In this document: in pieces, positions 1 to 8,745 of the stretch
Layout: every line of letters starts with the position of its first letter
Position numbering within the stretch: position 1 is the stretch's first letter
Origin: JBAVVD01 sp049697115
GTDB taxonomy: Bacteria; Acidobacteriota; Aminicenantia; Aminicenantales; UBA4085
Direction: 5' to 3'
Length of the DNA stretch: 64,000 nucleotides
Assembly: GCA_049697115.1 (NCBI GenBank)
Contig: JBAVVD010000073.1
Coordinates: 1 to 64,000, forward strand
Notes under the pieces: model-generated
The model's database searches: none
What the model was told of the DNA's origin: nothing
What the model saw: the letters and a program-made list of their open reading frames with translations, nothing else
Made by a program: the position numbers and the translations under genes

Positions 1-164
1 GAACTGTGGGTCAAGAGTGAAAATCGGGCTGTACCTTTTTGTCGAAAAGCATGCTGCACAACCGCTTTCTATACCCTCAATGAGGTTTTATCCCTGTTGG
101 TAATTTCCTAATGGCAATTTTGGGTTGATCCAAATTTGCCGACAGGATTCAATTGATTTTTGAG

Positions 165-1982
165 TCAGTTTTCGGAGACCGATGATGACCGTTTGCTTTC
201 ATCTCCGGTGGAATTAACAGTCGTCAACACATAACTGTATTTTTCATTAAAGGGAAGATTCCGGTCTTTGTACTCGTAGGTGGTTCCGTCCAGAGTGACC
301 AGCCGCTGATACTGACTGTCGCTTTCGCCGATTTTCTTGCGGTAGATATTATAATAGGCCACGGTGACGGCATCATTGAGGGGGTTATTCTGCCAGGCGA
401 TGATGTTGATTTTTTCATCCTGGAAGAGGGAACTATTGGAGACCGTGGAAAGGGTGATATTCAGAGGGGAGAAGGTCCTTTCTTCCGTAACGGAGACGGA
501 CATGTCGCTCTCCGTTCCGCCCTGGGATACGGCTGTGCAGGCATAGGTGTATTTTTGATTCAGCGGCAGGCTGGAGTCGACATAACGGTAGGTATCTCCG
601 GAGACAGTGGCAATGGAACTAAAAGCCTGGTCCCCCTCTTGGGCGTTTTTTCGAAAAACCTTGTAGTTTGTGATTGTGAAATTTTTATTCTGTGGATTTC
701 TGTTCCAGGCCAAAGTGTTGATTTTGTGAGTCTGGGCATCGTTGAGTTGAGTATCCAGGCTCAGGTCCAAGGGCGGATAGGGTTTCTGGACAGGAGGGGG
801 AAGTTGGGCTGTCCCGATATACATGATTTCCCAGTTCCCCGGCTGGACGTCGGCATAAGCCAGGTGGATGGTTCCGGAGTTGTCCACTGCGATGCTCGGC
901 ATTTTCGAGGCGGCGTCACTGTTGGACATGTTGCTCGCTCCGGACCAGGCGGTCGCATATGAGTTCAGAAAGATATCCCAGCGGCCGTCATTTTGTTCGG
1001 TCCAGGCGACGTAGACGCTCCCGTTGGTTTTATTCACGGCCACATCCGGCTCGTCGGAGATTCCCCCTGTCTGAGAAACATTGACTTCCGGTTCCCAGGA
1101 CCCGGTCGCGGCGTTTCTTTTTCTGAAAAAAACCTCCTGGTTTCCCTGGGTTTTGTCAATCCAGACCACATAGGCATTGCCGGCATTATCGCAGGCCACT
1201 TTGGGCCAACACCACTCGAAGAGGGTCGCTCCTTTGACGGCCACAGGACTGGTCCACTGGTTCTGGTCGCGGGGAGTGTTATTCCGGGAGTACCAGACCG
1301 TGGAATTGTCGCCGTCCCGTGTAATCCAGACGACGTGGGCGGCTCCGGTGGCGTCGGTTGCCACCGAAGGTGTATAGCCGGTGCCGATCGGCAGAGTCTG
1401 CCGAGATCCCCAGTTTCCCGAGGGGCTCCTGTATTTCCAGAAAAGCTCCCATTCCCTGAATTCTCCGTCCATCCAGACGGCGTAGCAGTAATTGTCCGTA
1501 GGACTCACGGCACAGGCCGAATAGGCGGAGCCTTCAGGATTCTGAGATATGTTGACCAAAGAGCTCCAGGTATTGTCATAATTCATATAATAGATGTCGT
1601 AAGATCCGCCCCGCGCGTCGTGGAAAGTCAAATGGCCTATTCCGGATGGGGAGACGGAAAACGATGGAAACGGGGCTTCCGGAGAGATGGAGTCGATTTC
1701 AACGAGCTTCTGCGGATTGGACCATTGGCCGCTTTTGCTCGTCGCAAAATAAATATTCCGGACTCCCCAATCTTCGATCCAGATGACATAGGCGGCTCCG
1801 TTTCCGTCCAGTTGGATAATGGGAAAGTCCGAGTCCGAAGAAGTCCGAGAGATGTTTACCGGAGCCGGTGTATCGAGGAGAACAGGCCTTTCCGGGGGCC
1901 CTTTTTTGATCTGTAAGCCTTCTGCGGCAACAAGTAATAGAAGGAGGAGAACCGCAATAGTCAGGGGAGCCGTCTTCTTCAT
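165..1982 (-). CDS. Secreted BNR/sialidase-like beta-propeller with two C-terminal fibronectin-III-like domains
   Basis: The 605-residue protein starts with a signal peptide (MKKTAPLTIAVLLLLLLVAA). I chose the ATG at 1982 because the upstream in-frame ATG lies before the promoter at 2008-2035. Residues about 40-400 contain repeated blades of the form 'G.aYVIW.D...IYFA.S..G.WS.P', typical of BNR/sialidase-type propellers. Two tandem Fn3-like modules follow, each with 'IAWQNNP...YYNIYRKK' and 'YKDRNLPFNEKYSYVLTTV' type segments. I see no convincing sialidase catalytic set (Arg triad, Tyr/Glu), so a binding role outside the cell is more likely than hydrolysis. It is a close paralog of the protein at 8732-10282; both end in a serine-rich S-V-S/T-E-N tail. 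Confidence 0.8.
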   Translation of the reverse strand: MKKTAPLTIAVLLLLLLVAAEGLQIKKGPPERPVLLDTPAPVNISRTSSDSDFPIIQLDGNGAAYVIWIEDWGVRNIYFATSKSGQWSNPQKLVEIDSISPEAPFPSFSVSPSGIGHLTFHDARGGSYDIYYMNYDNTWSSLVNISQNPEGSAYSACAVSPTDNYCYAVWMDGEFREWELFWKYRSPSGNWGSRQTLPIGTGYTPSVATDATGAAHVVWITRDGDNSTVWYSRNNTPRDQNQWTSPVAVKGATLFEWCWPKVACDNAGNAYVVWIDKTQGNQEVFFRKRNAATGSWEPEVNVSQTGGISDEPDVAVNKTNGSVYVAWTEQNDGRWDIFLNSYATAWSGASNMSNSDAASKMPSIAVDNSGTIHLAYADVQPGNWEIMYIGTAQLPPPVQKPYPPLDLSLDTQLNDAQTHKINTLAWNRNPQNKNFTITNYKVFRKNAQEGDQAFSSIATVSGDTYRYVDSSLPLNQKYTYACTAVSQGGTESDMSVSVTEERTFSPLNITLSTVSNSSLFQDEKINIIAWQNNPLNDAVTVAYYNIYRKKIGESDSQYQRLVTLDGTTYEYKDRNLPFNEKYSYVLTTVNSTGDESKRSSSVSEN

Positions 1983-2007
1983 ATACAACTCTTTGCCTGT
2001 CGATTGT

Positions 2008-2035
2008 ATTATAGTGGAAATACGTCGAATGTCAA
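2008..2035 (-). promoter_or_regulatory. Sigma-70-type promoter for the propeller gene
   Basis: On the minus strand, TTGACA (2030-2035) and TATAAT (2008-2013) are separated by 16 bp; both hexamers match consensus exactly. Transcription would start about 20 nt before the ATG at 1982, leaving room for an AAAGAG-like ribosome site. Confidence 0.8.
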
Positions 2036-2056
2036 TCGAATGAGCGGCCGGGGCGG

Positions 2057-2085
2057 TTGCCTTTTCACAGGTCGTATGGTATAGT
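2057..2085 (+). promoter_or_regulatory. Sigma-70-type promoter for the propeller-SGNH gene
   Basis: TTGCCT (2057-2062), 17-bp spacer, TATAGT (2080-2085). Only 16 nt separate the -10 box from the ATG at 2102, so the mRNA leader would be about 10 nt or less and no Shine-Dalgarno is visible. It lies back to back with the promoter at 2008-2035. Confidence 0.65.
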
Positions 2086-2101
2086 AACACGCCATTGAAT
2101 A

Positions 2102-4153
2102 ATGAAAATTATAAGGAATTTGCTTTTTTTTCTCTTTGCCGGCGCCGCCGTCTTATTTTTAAGAGGGAGCGCCAAAGATGCGGAGCTGATCGGCCATTCT
2201 TTTTCTTCCCAGATGGATTCCCGTGGAAATATTTGGGTCATCTACAAAAACGAACAAGAAGGAATGAGCCTGGCCTCGGCGCGTTTTAAAGAGCCGAAAT
2301 TCCAGGTGCACAACGTCTCTCCCCATCCGGATAACAATTCCCCCATTATCCGGAGAAACAGGAAAGGTGAAATGGCTGTCGTCTGGATAGCCGCTTCGGA
2401 GACGAAAAGTGAAATCTATTTCGGCATCATCCGCGAAAACCAGCTTGTGGACTGCCGGAGTGTCTTTCAGAGCAAGGATTTTCTTTTTTCTCTCGACTTG
2501 AGCTTCGACCAGGAGGATAATCCATGGCTGGCCTGGATTCAGAATGTGGACGAACGGTTCTATGTGGTCGTGGCCAATCTCAGCGGTCCTCACCGCTGGT
2601 GTGTCAACGATCCCTTTATTACCTCCGCCCAGAGACCCAGACTCCTTGTTGGCGGAGATAATGCCATTTGGATTTTTTGGGTCGGCCAGAAGCAGGGCAG
2701 AGATGAGATCCTTTACAGCCTTTGGAAGGGCAATCACTGGTCTTTTCCCGAAAGAATTCATAGCCTGGGCCGTTTTCCTCATCTCTGGCCAAACGCGGCT
2801 GTGGACCAGGACGGACTTCCCTGGGTGGTCTGGTCCGCGTACGACGGACATGACTATGAAATCTATTATTCGCGCTGGAATGGCCGAAACTGGTCAAAAG
2901 AGGAAGCATTGACTCTGAACGAGAAGATGGATTCTTATCCAAGTCTGGTCTTTATTCTGGATGCCATTCCGCTGGTCGTCTGGAGCCGGTATGACGGGCG
3001 GAAAAGCTCCCTTTGCTATCGTTTTAAATCGAATGGGCAATGGAGTCCGGAGACAGAATTTTTTGCCACAGATGAGCGTCTCAACCGCTTTCCTGAGATC
3101 GCCGTCCTTAACGACAGGATTGCCATTTGCTGGGAATCCGGTCCAACCATTGAATCCGCATTTTTCTTTTTTTCTGATTTAAAAGGAAAAGCCAGGCCGG
3201 AATGGACGCCTCAGGCTTCAGGATTTTCCGGCTCTCCAGATCTTGATGAAGACAAATATGTCGGCTTCGGCGACAGCATCACCTACGGCTATCTTGATTT
3301 CGAGCCCGCTCCGGATAAGGGCTATATCCACCGGCTGGAAGTTCTTTTAATTCAGGCCTTCGGCCACGCCCAGGTCATCAATGAGGGCATCCCCGGCGAG
3401 CTCACCCAGGAAGGACTGGCAAGAATCGAGCGTGTCATTGCCCGCCATCTGGCCAGGTATCTGATGCTCATGGAAGGGACGAACGATGTGACCTTTACGA
3501 ATATTTCCATGGACACGGCCGCTTTCCATCTGGAAGAGATGAACCGCATCTGCCTGGAATTCGGAGTGCTACCTCTGTTGGCGACGGTCATTCCACGCAA
3601 AGGCTCAAGATGGCTGGCGTCTGATCAATACCGGACATTCGACCTGAACGACAGGATTCACAGCCTGGCGGCCAAACTCAAGATTCCTCTAGTCGACCAA
3701 TTCAATGCCTTTTATAACTATTTGGGGGAAGGAGAATGGACTTCTCTCATTTCTTCAGATGATCTCCATCCCAGCGAGAAAGGCTATCAGGTCATGGCCG
3801 AAACCTGGTATGACGAAATGATCCTTCTTCCCTTTCCCCCGGTCAATGTCCGCGTCCAGAGGACAGAAGACCGCACTCTTTTCTCCAAGAGGGCGTGTAA
3901 TGTGCTCACCTGGCGGCAAAATCCCAAGATAATTAAATGGGACAAAATCCTGGCTTATAAGATTTATCGGAGAATCCGAAGCGGGACAGAGTCGAGCTTC
4001 GCACTGCTGGCCACCTGTCCTGTTTTTTTCAGAAAAGCGGAACAAAAATATATAGATACAGCCATTATTCCGTCTTATCATTATGACTATTTCATTTCCA
4101 CTCTCAGGAACGACGGTGTGGAAGGCTCACCGTCCGCGATTGTTTATGATTAA
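2102..4153 (+). CDS. Secreted beta-propeller fused to an SGNH/GDSL hydrolase and an Fn3-like domain
   Basis: This 683-residue protein has an N-terminal signal sequence (about 1-23) and a BNR-like propeller to about residue 365 (repeats such as 'YEIYYSRWNGRNWS'). An SGNH/GDSL hydrolase domain covers about 384-575, then a C-terminal Fn3-like domain. The SGNH blocks are all visible: G-D-S-I-T-Y-G (nucleophile Ser, about residue 390), the block II Gly in N-E-G-I-P-G, block III E-G-T-N-D near 458, and block V D-D-L-H-P near 551. SGNH enzymes of this type often deacylate carbohydrates; the propeller may dock the enzyme on a glycan. The substrate cannot be read from sequence. It heads a plus-strand run with the AMIN-barrel gene 20 bp downstream. 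Confidence 0.85.
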   Translation: MKIIRNLLFFLFAGAAVLFLRGSAKDAELIGHSFSSQMDSRGNIWVIYKNEQEGMSLASARFKEPKFQVHNVSPHPDNNSPIIRRNRKGEMAVVWIAASETKSEIYFGIIRENQLVDCRSVFQSKDFLFSLDLSFDQEDNPWLAWIQNVDERFYVVVANLSGPHRWCVNDPFITSAQRPRLLVGGDNAIWIFWVGQKQGRDEILYSLWKGNHWSFPERIHSLGRFPHLWPNAAVDQDGLPWVVWSAYDGHDYEIYYSRWNGRNWSKEEALTLNEKMDSYPSLVFILDAIPLVVWSRYDGRKSSLCYRFKSNGQWSPETEFFATDERLNRFPEIAVLNDRIAICWESGPTIESAFFFFSDLKGKARPEWTPQASGFSGSPDLDEDKYVGFGDSITYGYLDFEPAPDKGYIHRLEVLLIQAFGHAQVINEGIPGELTQEGLARIERVIARHLARYLMLMEGTNDVTFTNISMDTAAFHLEEMNRICLEFGVLPLLATVIPRKGSRWLASDQYRTFDLNDRIHSLAAKLKIPLVDQFNAFYNYLGEGEWTSLISSDDLHPSEKGYQVMAETWYDEMILLPFPPVNVRVQRTEDRTLFSKRACNVLTWRQNPKIIKWDKILAYKIYRRIRSGTESSFALLATCPVFFRKAEQKYIDTAIIPSYHYDYFISTLRNDGVEGSPSAIVYD

Positions 4154-4172
4154 ATGAGTTAAGGAGAGAAAC

Positions 4173-5237
4173 ATGAAAAGGAAATTACTGCTGGCCACAG
4201 CTGTTCTTTGGGCGGTTTGCGTCATATGCCAGGATTCCTCCGGCATGAGCCTGAACGAAGAGGGCCAGAGTTTTGCAGTTCTCAAGAACTTGAGTTATGT
4301 GAAAACAGACCAGGCTCTTGATGTTGTGATCGAAATTGAAGGCGTCTACGTTTATCAAGTCTTCGAGCTGAGCAATCCCTTGCGACTGGCCATTGATTTT
4401 TCACCGGTGAACTGGATCCTTTCCAATCTTTATTATGAAATCAAAGAATGGAGCCTTTTGAATATCCGGGTGGGGCAATTTCATCCCTATATCGTCCGGG
4501 TTGTTTTTGACTTTTCTGACCGGATACTTCCCTATGAAATCCAACAACTGGAAAACGGGCTGAGAATCATTCTGAGTCCGGAAGGAACAAAAACAATCAA
4601 GATAATCAGCCCGGTTCAGGAACAACGTCCCCAGCCAGAGCCTCAGAAGATCGCCCCTCCGCCTGCGCCGGTTCCGTCTCCAATGCCCGTCCGTGAGGAC
4701 CTGTTGAATACAATGATCGGTATCTCCGTTGGAAGCTATAAGATTTCCGATGAGCGCTTTCAAGAAGTCTATCCCGGAAGCAGCGCCATCTACGGCTTCC
4801 ACCTCTCACGGGTTCTCTTTTCCTGTCAGGATATCGATTTTGACCTTTCTCTGGAGGCCAAAATATTCTCCAAGACAGGAGCGTCCACGGTGACTCTGGA
4901 AGAATCCAAATTTTCGATCACGCCCATTTCCATCGGTGCCCGATGTCTCTGGAACTCGAAATATCTGATTTTATTTGTTAGTATAGGCAAAGATTTCTAC
5001 TCCTACAAGGAGACCAGCCTTCTGTATCCCTCTCCCGGCTATATCGAGGGCAACGCCAGTGGAAACTATTTCCAGGGCGGCGCGTATTTTCGAATCCCGG
5101 GCCTGGACGCGCTGAGAGTCAAACTTTACTATAAATCCACGAAAGTGTTGACTACGGAAAATGAGATTGAAGTGAATTTGGGCGGGAACGAATACGGCGT
5201 CTGTCTCTCCTACGGGTTCAATCTCTTTAAAAGATGA
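4173..5237 (+). CDS. AMIN domain fused to an outer-membrane beta-barrel
   Basis: A clear AAGGAG site lies 6 nt before the ATG. Residues 1-24 form a signal peptide. Residues about 33-137 look like an AMIN domain (the beta-rich module of AmiC and PilQ, with 'YQVFELSNPLRLAIDF' and 'IRVGQFHPYIVRVVFDF'). A proline-rich linker spans about 147-175. Residues 180-354 are alternating amphipathic strands that resemble a small outer-membrane barrel. The barrel half is paralogous to the protein at 5989-6555, sharing the pattern G-x-Y-x-I...R-F-x-x-V-Y and F-S-K-x-G...E-E-S-x-F...P-I-S. AMIN domains bind peptidoglycan or envelope machines, so an anchor between wall and outer membrane is plausible but inferred. 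Confidence 0.7.
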   Translation: MKRKLLLATAVLWAVCVICQDSSGMSLNEEGQSFAVLKNLSYVKTDQALDVVIEIEGVYVYQVFELSNPLRLAIDFSPVNWILSNLYYEIKEWSLLNIRVGQFHPYIVRVVFDFSDRILPYEIQQLENGLRIILSPEGTKTIKIISPVQEQRPQPEPQKIAPPPAPVPSPMPVREDLLNTMIGISVGSYKISDERFQEVYPGSSAIYGFHLSRVLFSCQDIDFDLSLEAKIFSKTGASTVTLEESKFSITPISIGARCLWNSKYLILFVSIGKDFYSYKETSLLYPSPGYIEGNASGNYFQGGAYFRIPGLDALRVKLYYKSTKVLTTENEIEVNLGGNEYGVCLSYGFNLFKR

Positions 5238-5410
5238 AGGGGCGTCGTTTTCTTGACCCGATAAGGCCCAGGCGTTTTTAGGGGCATAAATGAGTTTTTG
5301 ACTGTCCGGCCCGCCAATGATGAAGAAAAGAAGAGGGGCGAGGTTCTCGACCGGATTCACGTCCTGTGGCCGGAAGTATTTTAGAAATAATTTTCATAGG
5401 GATTAAAGCC

Positions 5411-5791
5411 GTGAGATTCAACTACGTGAGTTTCGGGTATCTGCTCCTGGCCGTGCTCAGCGGCATCTTTTACGGCTTCGGAGGGACGATTCTCAAGAAG
5501 GGCGCTATGAACTTCAAGCTGTCCTTCAATGTCCTGGACATGGCCTGGAAAATATTAACCACCAAATACATCCTCATTTCGCTTGTGTGCAGCGCTGCGG
5601 GATATATTCTCTATATGGTCATCCTCAAGAAAGCGGAAGTGATTACCTCTGTGTTCATCATCCAAGGAGTGCTTTTTCTGTCGACGATTATTTTCGCCCA
5701 TCTCCTCTTCCGGGAGAGAATTAGTCTGTCCAAGATCCTTTCCTTTCTTCTCATTACGGCCGGTATCTTTGTTCTTTTAGCAAAAAAATAA
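5411..5791 (+). CDS. Small four-helix SMR/EamA-like transporter
   Basis: About 126 residues, nearly all in four hydrophobic helices, ending L-L-I-T-A-G-I-F-V-L-L-A-K-K. Size and topology fit the small multidrug resistance / EamA-like superfamily, which includes ArnE/ArnF-type undecaprenyl-phosphate-sugar flippase subunits. I prefer the GTG at 5411, preceded by AGGGA, over the GTG at 5366. It sits between two barrel genes and upstream of a GT-C-like gene, so a lipid-linked sugar flippase role fits better than drug efflux. That is inference from context; no substrate motif is diagnostic. Confidence 0.65.
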   Translation: MRFNYVSFGYLLLAVLSGIFYGFGGTILKKGAMNFKLSFNVLDMAWKILTTKYILISLVCSAAGYILYMVILKKAEVITSVFIIQGVLFLSTIIFAHLLFRERISLSKILSFLLITAGIFVLLAKK

Positions 5792-5910
5792 AGAGCGCGT
5801 TTCCGGAAGCAGAATTGGAGAGTGAAGTCGAGGGGCGGGATTTAAGAACAAGGAAGAGGAATCATCGGATTCACTACCGGCCTAAAAGAAATGCCAGGCC
5901 GCCTGTCAAT

Positions 5911-5939
5911 TTGACTTGGTTCCAGGGCCATGGTATAAA
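5911..5939 (+). promoter_or_regulatory. Sigma-70-type promoter upstream of the stand-alone barrel gene
   Basis: TTGACT (5911-5916), 17-bp spacer, TATAAA (5934-5939). The ATG at 5989 follows with a leader of about 40 nt containing a purine-rich stretch (AAGGAAAGAG), so this gene can be transcribed independently of the genes before it. Confidence 0.65.
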
Positions 5940-5988
5940 GGGGACAAATTGGAGACAGCGTTTTGAAGGAAAGAGAGAAGAGAGAATT

Positions 5989-6555
5989 ATGAAATTGAAG
6001 CCGATGGTACTGTTTTTACTGCTCTACGTATTTTCCTCTTCGTTCCTCTCAGCTTCTCAAAGGCAGGGAACCTTTGAGCTGTTCCTGGGCAATTATGACA
6101 TCCAGGAGTCCCGCTTTAAAGCCGTCTATCAAAAAGGCGGTCCGATCCGGGGCGTTATTTTCTCCTCAACGCTTCTACTGGGATTCGACTTTTACACGGA
6201 AATAAAAGTATTCAGCAAAGTGGGTGAGCTGACCTACACTAAAGAAGAGAGCCGCTTCTATTTTGTCCCTATTTCTCTTGGCCTTCGCTACATTCTCCCC
6301 AGCCAATACATCCGTCCGTATCTCGGCGGGGGCGGAGATTTCTGCGTTTATTACGAAACCAACGTCATCGGCACGATTTTCAATTTTACGGGGGGGTACC
6401 ATATTCTGGGTGGTGTGTATTTCCAATTCGGAGAGAAAATACCCATTCTGTTGAACGTGAGAGTCAAATACACCCAGGTCAAAGCCAGAGAAAACAACCG
6501 CATCCTTGAACTGGGTGGAGTGGATTATGGAGGCGGGGTCGCTATTGCTTTTTAA
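5989..6555 (+). CDS. Outer-membrane beta-barrel protein, paralog of the AMIN-barrel C-terminal half
   Basis: 188 residues with a signal peptide ending near S-L-S-A-S. The mature part alternates hydrophobic and polar residues and ends in aromatic 'GGGVAIAF', as expected of an 8-stranded outer-membrane barrel. I moved the start to ATG 5989 because the longer frame begins upstream of a good promoter and has an unlikely basic N-terminus. It aligns end to end with residues about 185-354 of the protein at 4173-5237, including the E-E-S-R-F / E-E-S-K-F and P-I-S-L-G / P-I-S-I-G segments. The stop TAA abuts the ATG of the following gene, implying translational coupling. Function unknown. Confidence 0.7.
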   Translation: MKLKPMVLFLLLYVFSSSFLSASQRQGTFELFLGNYDIQESRFKAVYQKGGPIRGVIFSSTLLLGFDFYTEIKVFSKVGELTYTKEESRFYFVPISLGLRYILPSQYIRPYLGGGGDFCVYYETNVIGTIFNFTGGYHILGGVYFQFGEKIPILLNVRVKYTQVKARENNRILELGGVDYGGGVAIAF

Positions 6556-8745
6556 ATGAAGGCGTTTCTTTCCAGGGGGAAAAAACATTTACCAGCCTAT
6601 GGGCTGTTTATCCTCCTGGCCCTGGGAATGACTTTTCCTCTGATCTTTCATTCGAGCGACCATCTTCCTTCCGACCTGGGGGACCCGCTTTATAATGTCT
6701 GGGCGATGGCCTGGAATGCGCATCAACTGTCGGAAGGAGGACAGGGCTTTTGGGATGCGAATATCTTCTATCCCCATCACGGAACGTTGCTTTATGCGGA
6801 CTACATATTTGCCCTTTCTCTGCTTCATGCCCCTCTGGCCGCTTTCAGCGGGAATGTCATCTTTGCGTACAATATTCTTTTTATTTTTTCTTTTTTTCTC
6901 TCCGCTCTCGGTATGTACCATCTCGTCTTCCATCTGTCCGGCTCGAAGACAGGAGCTGTCATGGCCGGAATCATCTTCGCTTTTTTCCCCTACCGTTTTG
7001 CCCATATCAGCCACCTGGAACTGCTGTATTCGGCCTGGATGCCTTTCTGTTTATTATTCCTTCACAAGTTCATCGAAAATCTCTCCTGGAAAAGCCTTTT
7101 TGGCGCTGGGGCCTTGCTTGTCATCCAGGCTTTAAGCTGTGCCTATTATGGCGTCCATCTGGCCTTATTTGCCGGCCTGTTTATTCTGTTCTTTGCTTCT
7201 TCGGAGAAGTTACTATTCAAAAAGGCCTTCTGGCTGAAGATAGGAGCCGTGTCTTTATTTGTCTGTATTCTTCTGGCTCCTTTTTTCTACCCCTATCTGA
7301 AAGTTCACGGACAGATGGAGTTTGCCCGGTCCCTGAACATCGTCAAATTCTATTCGGCTCAGCTGCAGCATTTCCTGGCTGTACCTCCCTGGAACCTCGT
7401 TTGGGGAAAAATCACCGGAAGCCTGGGAGCACAGGAATGGCAGCTTTATCCCGGACTCGTTCCCGTCCTTCTCGCTGTGGGCTTGTTTTTCCGGAGGAGG
7501 AGGCATCCCGCCGGCGGTCCGGAAGAGAAAAGGAGAAATTCGGCTCCGATATTTTATCTGGAAACCGTCCTTCTCGCCTGGCTTCTTTCTCTCGGTCCTG
7601 TGATTCGATGCAGTGACCGGGAGCTTTTTCCCGGCCCATACCGCATCCTTTACAACTGGGTTCCTGGTTTCCGGGGTTTAAGAGTTCCCAGCCGTTTTGC
7701 GGTCATCATGATGCTCGGACTCGCGGTTTTGAGCGGACTGGCCCTGGCCCGCTGGCTGGGAAGACAGAGGCGAACGGGGTGGCGGATATGCGTCCCAATC
7801 CTTCTCGCCGGAATGGCGCTGGCCGAGTACGCTTCCTTTCCGATTCCGCTGGCTCGCGTAAACGTCGGGAGTCAAATTCCGCCCATCTATTCTCTGGTGA
7901 AAGAGATTCCACAGGAGAGTCCTTTGATTGAGTTTCCCATACCGCCGCGCGGCCTGGGAAAGTCCCGTGAAGCCCTCTACATCTACTATTCCACTTACCA
8001 TTGGAGAAGGCTGGTCAATGGTTACAGCGGATATATTCCGCCCGCCTATGTCGCTATCGGGGAAGCCATGGAGGGCTTTCCTTCGGAACCGACGTTCAGG
8101 CTTCTCAGGAATCTCGGAGTGGAATACGTTCTCGTCCATACCGGGTGGTTTCTGAGCGAGGAGGGAAAAAGAATCGTGACCGGCCTTAAAGATTTTACTG
8201 ATCAGGCCGGCTGTCTGGCCGCAATGGAGGGAGATTATCTCTATCGCCTTCTTCCGGCCCAAAAAACACAGGATGAAGGCATCGGGGATATCATCGCTGG
8301 AAAGGAACAATGGAAGGCGGCGAGCAACGTCAACTGGGAGCAGACAAGACTGGCTTTTGACGGCAGGCCTGAGACCGGATGGTCCACGGGGCGTCCACAG
8401 AGGCCTGGAGACTATTTTCTTCTGGACCTGGGTTCTCTTTGTAAGGTCAGGAGGCTGGAGATGTCTTTGAGCGGGCGGCCTCTGGACTTTCCGCGGGGTT
8501 ATCTGCTGGAGGGGTCGGTCGATGGAAATAACTGGACATCCCTGAACGAAAACCGCTTCTCATTTCCAGAGCTGGACCCGGCCACGATTGAGGATTATTC
8601 GAAATATCAACTGGTCGTTTCTTTTCCGGACTCGGAAGTCCGGTATCTGCGGATGCGGTTGACCCGTGGCCATGAGCGCAGGCCCTGGTCCATTCAGGAG
8701 ATCGTCTGCCGGGGAGAGAGCACCGGAACGGTCAGTTCTCGGTAA
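6556..8745 (+). CDS. GT-C-like polytopic membrane protein with C-terminal discoidin (F5/8 type C) domain
   Basis: 729 residues. About 11 hydrophobic helices fill residues 10-450, with an early acidic loop S-D-L-G-D-P-L-Y-N after the first helix, as in GT-C glycosyltransferases (ArnT/PMT/YfhO-like). A periplasmic segment follows. From about residue 580 to 725 there is a discoidin / carbohydrate-binding-module-32-like domain: 'AFDGRPETGWSTG', 'FLLDLGSLCKVRRLEM' and 'GYLLEGSVDGNNW' are its signature segments. The enzyme would transfer sugar from a polyprenyl carrier on the outer face of the inner membrane while the tail binds glycan. Its start abuts the previous stop. Its 3' end overlaps the convergent gene at 8732 by 14 bp. 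Confidence 0.75.
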   Translation: MKAFLSRGKKHLPAYGLFILLALGMTFPLIFHSSDHLPSDLGDPLYNVWAMAWNAHQLSEGGQGFWDANIFYPHHGTLLYADYIFALSLLHAPLAAFSGNVIFAYNILFIFSFFLSALGMYHLVFHLSGSKTGAVMAGIIFAFFPYRFAHISHLELLYSAWMPFCLLFLHKFIENLSWKSLFGAGALLVIQALSCAYYGVHLALFAGLFILFFASSEKLLFKKAFWLKIGAVSLFVCILLAPFFYPYLKVHGQMEFARSLNIVKFYSAQLQHFLAVPPWNLVWGKITGSLGAQEWQLYPGLVPVLLAVGLFFRRRRHPAGGPEEKRRNSAPIFYLETVLLAWLLSLGPVIRCSDRELFPGPYRILYNWVPGFRGLRVPSRFAVIMMLGLAVLSGLALARWLGRQRRTGWRICVPILLAGMALAEYASFPIPLARVNVGSQIPPIYSLVKEIPQESPLIEFPIPPRGLGKSREALYIYYSTYHWRRLVNGYSGYIPPAYVAIGEAMEGFPSEPTFRLLRNLGVEYVLVHTGWFLSEEGKRIVTGLKDFTDQAGCLAAMEGDYLYRLLPAQKTQDEGIGDIIAGKEQWKAASNVNWEQTRLAFDGRPETGWSTGRPQRPGDYFLLDLGSLCKVRRLEMSLSGRPLDFPRGYLLEGSVDGNNWTSLNENRFSFPELDPATIEDYSKYQLVVSFPDSEVRYLRMRLTRGHERRPWSIQEIVCRGESTGTVSSR

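Noticed and set aside
1..164. Gene or RNA at the left edge
   Set aside because: No frame, motif or structure was recognised in these 164 bases.
993..1916. Plus-strand open frame of 307 codons inside the first propeller gene
   Set aside because: It is antisense to clear propeller repeats and has no ribosome site or protein-like features; codon bias of the true gene keeps it open.
165..1982. Calling the propeller proteins sialidases
   Set aside because: The repeats resemble BNR blades, but the catalytic Arg triad and Tyr/Glu pair were not recognised.
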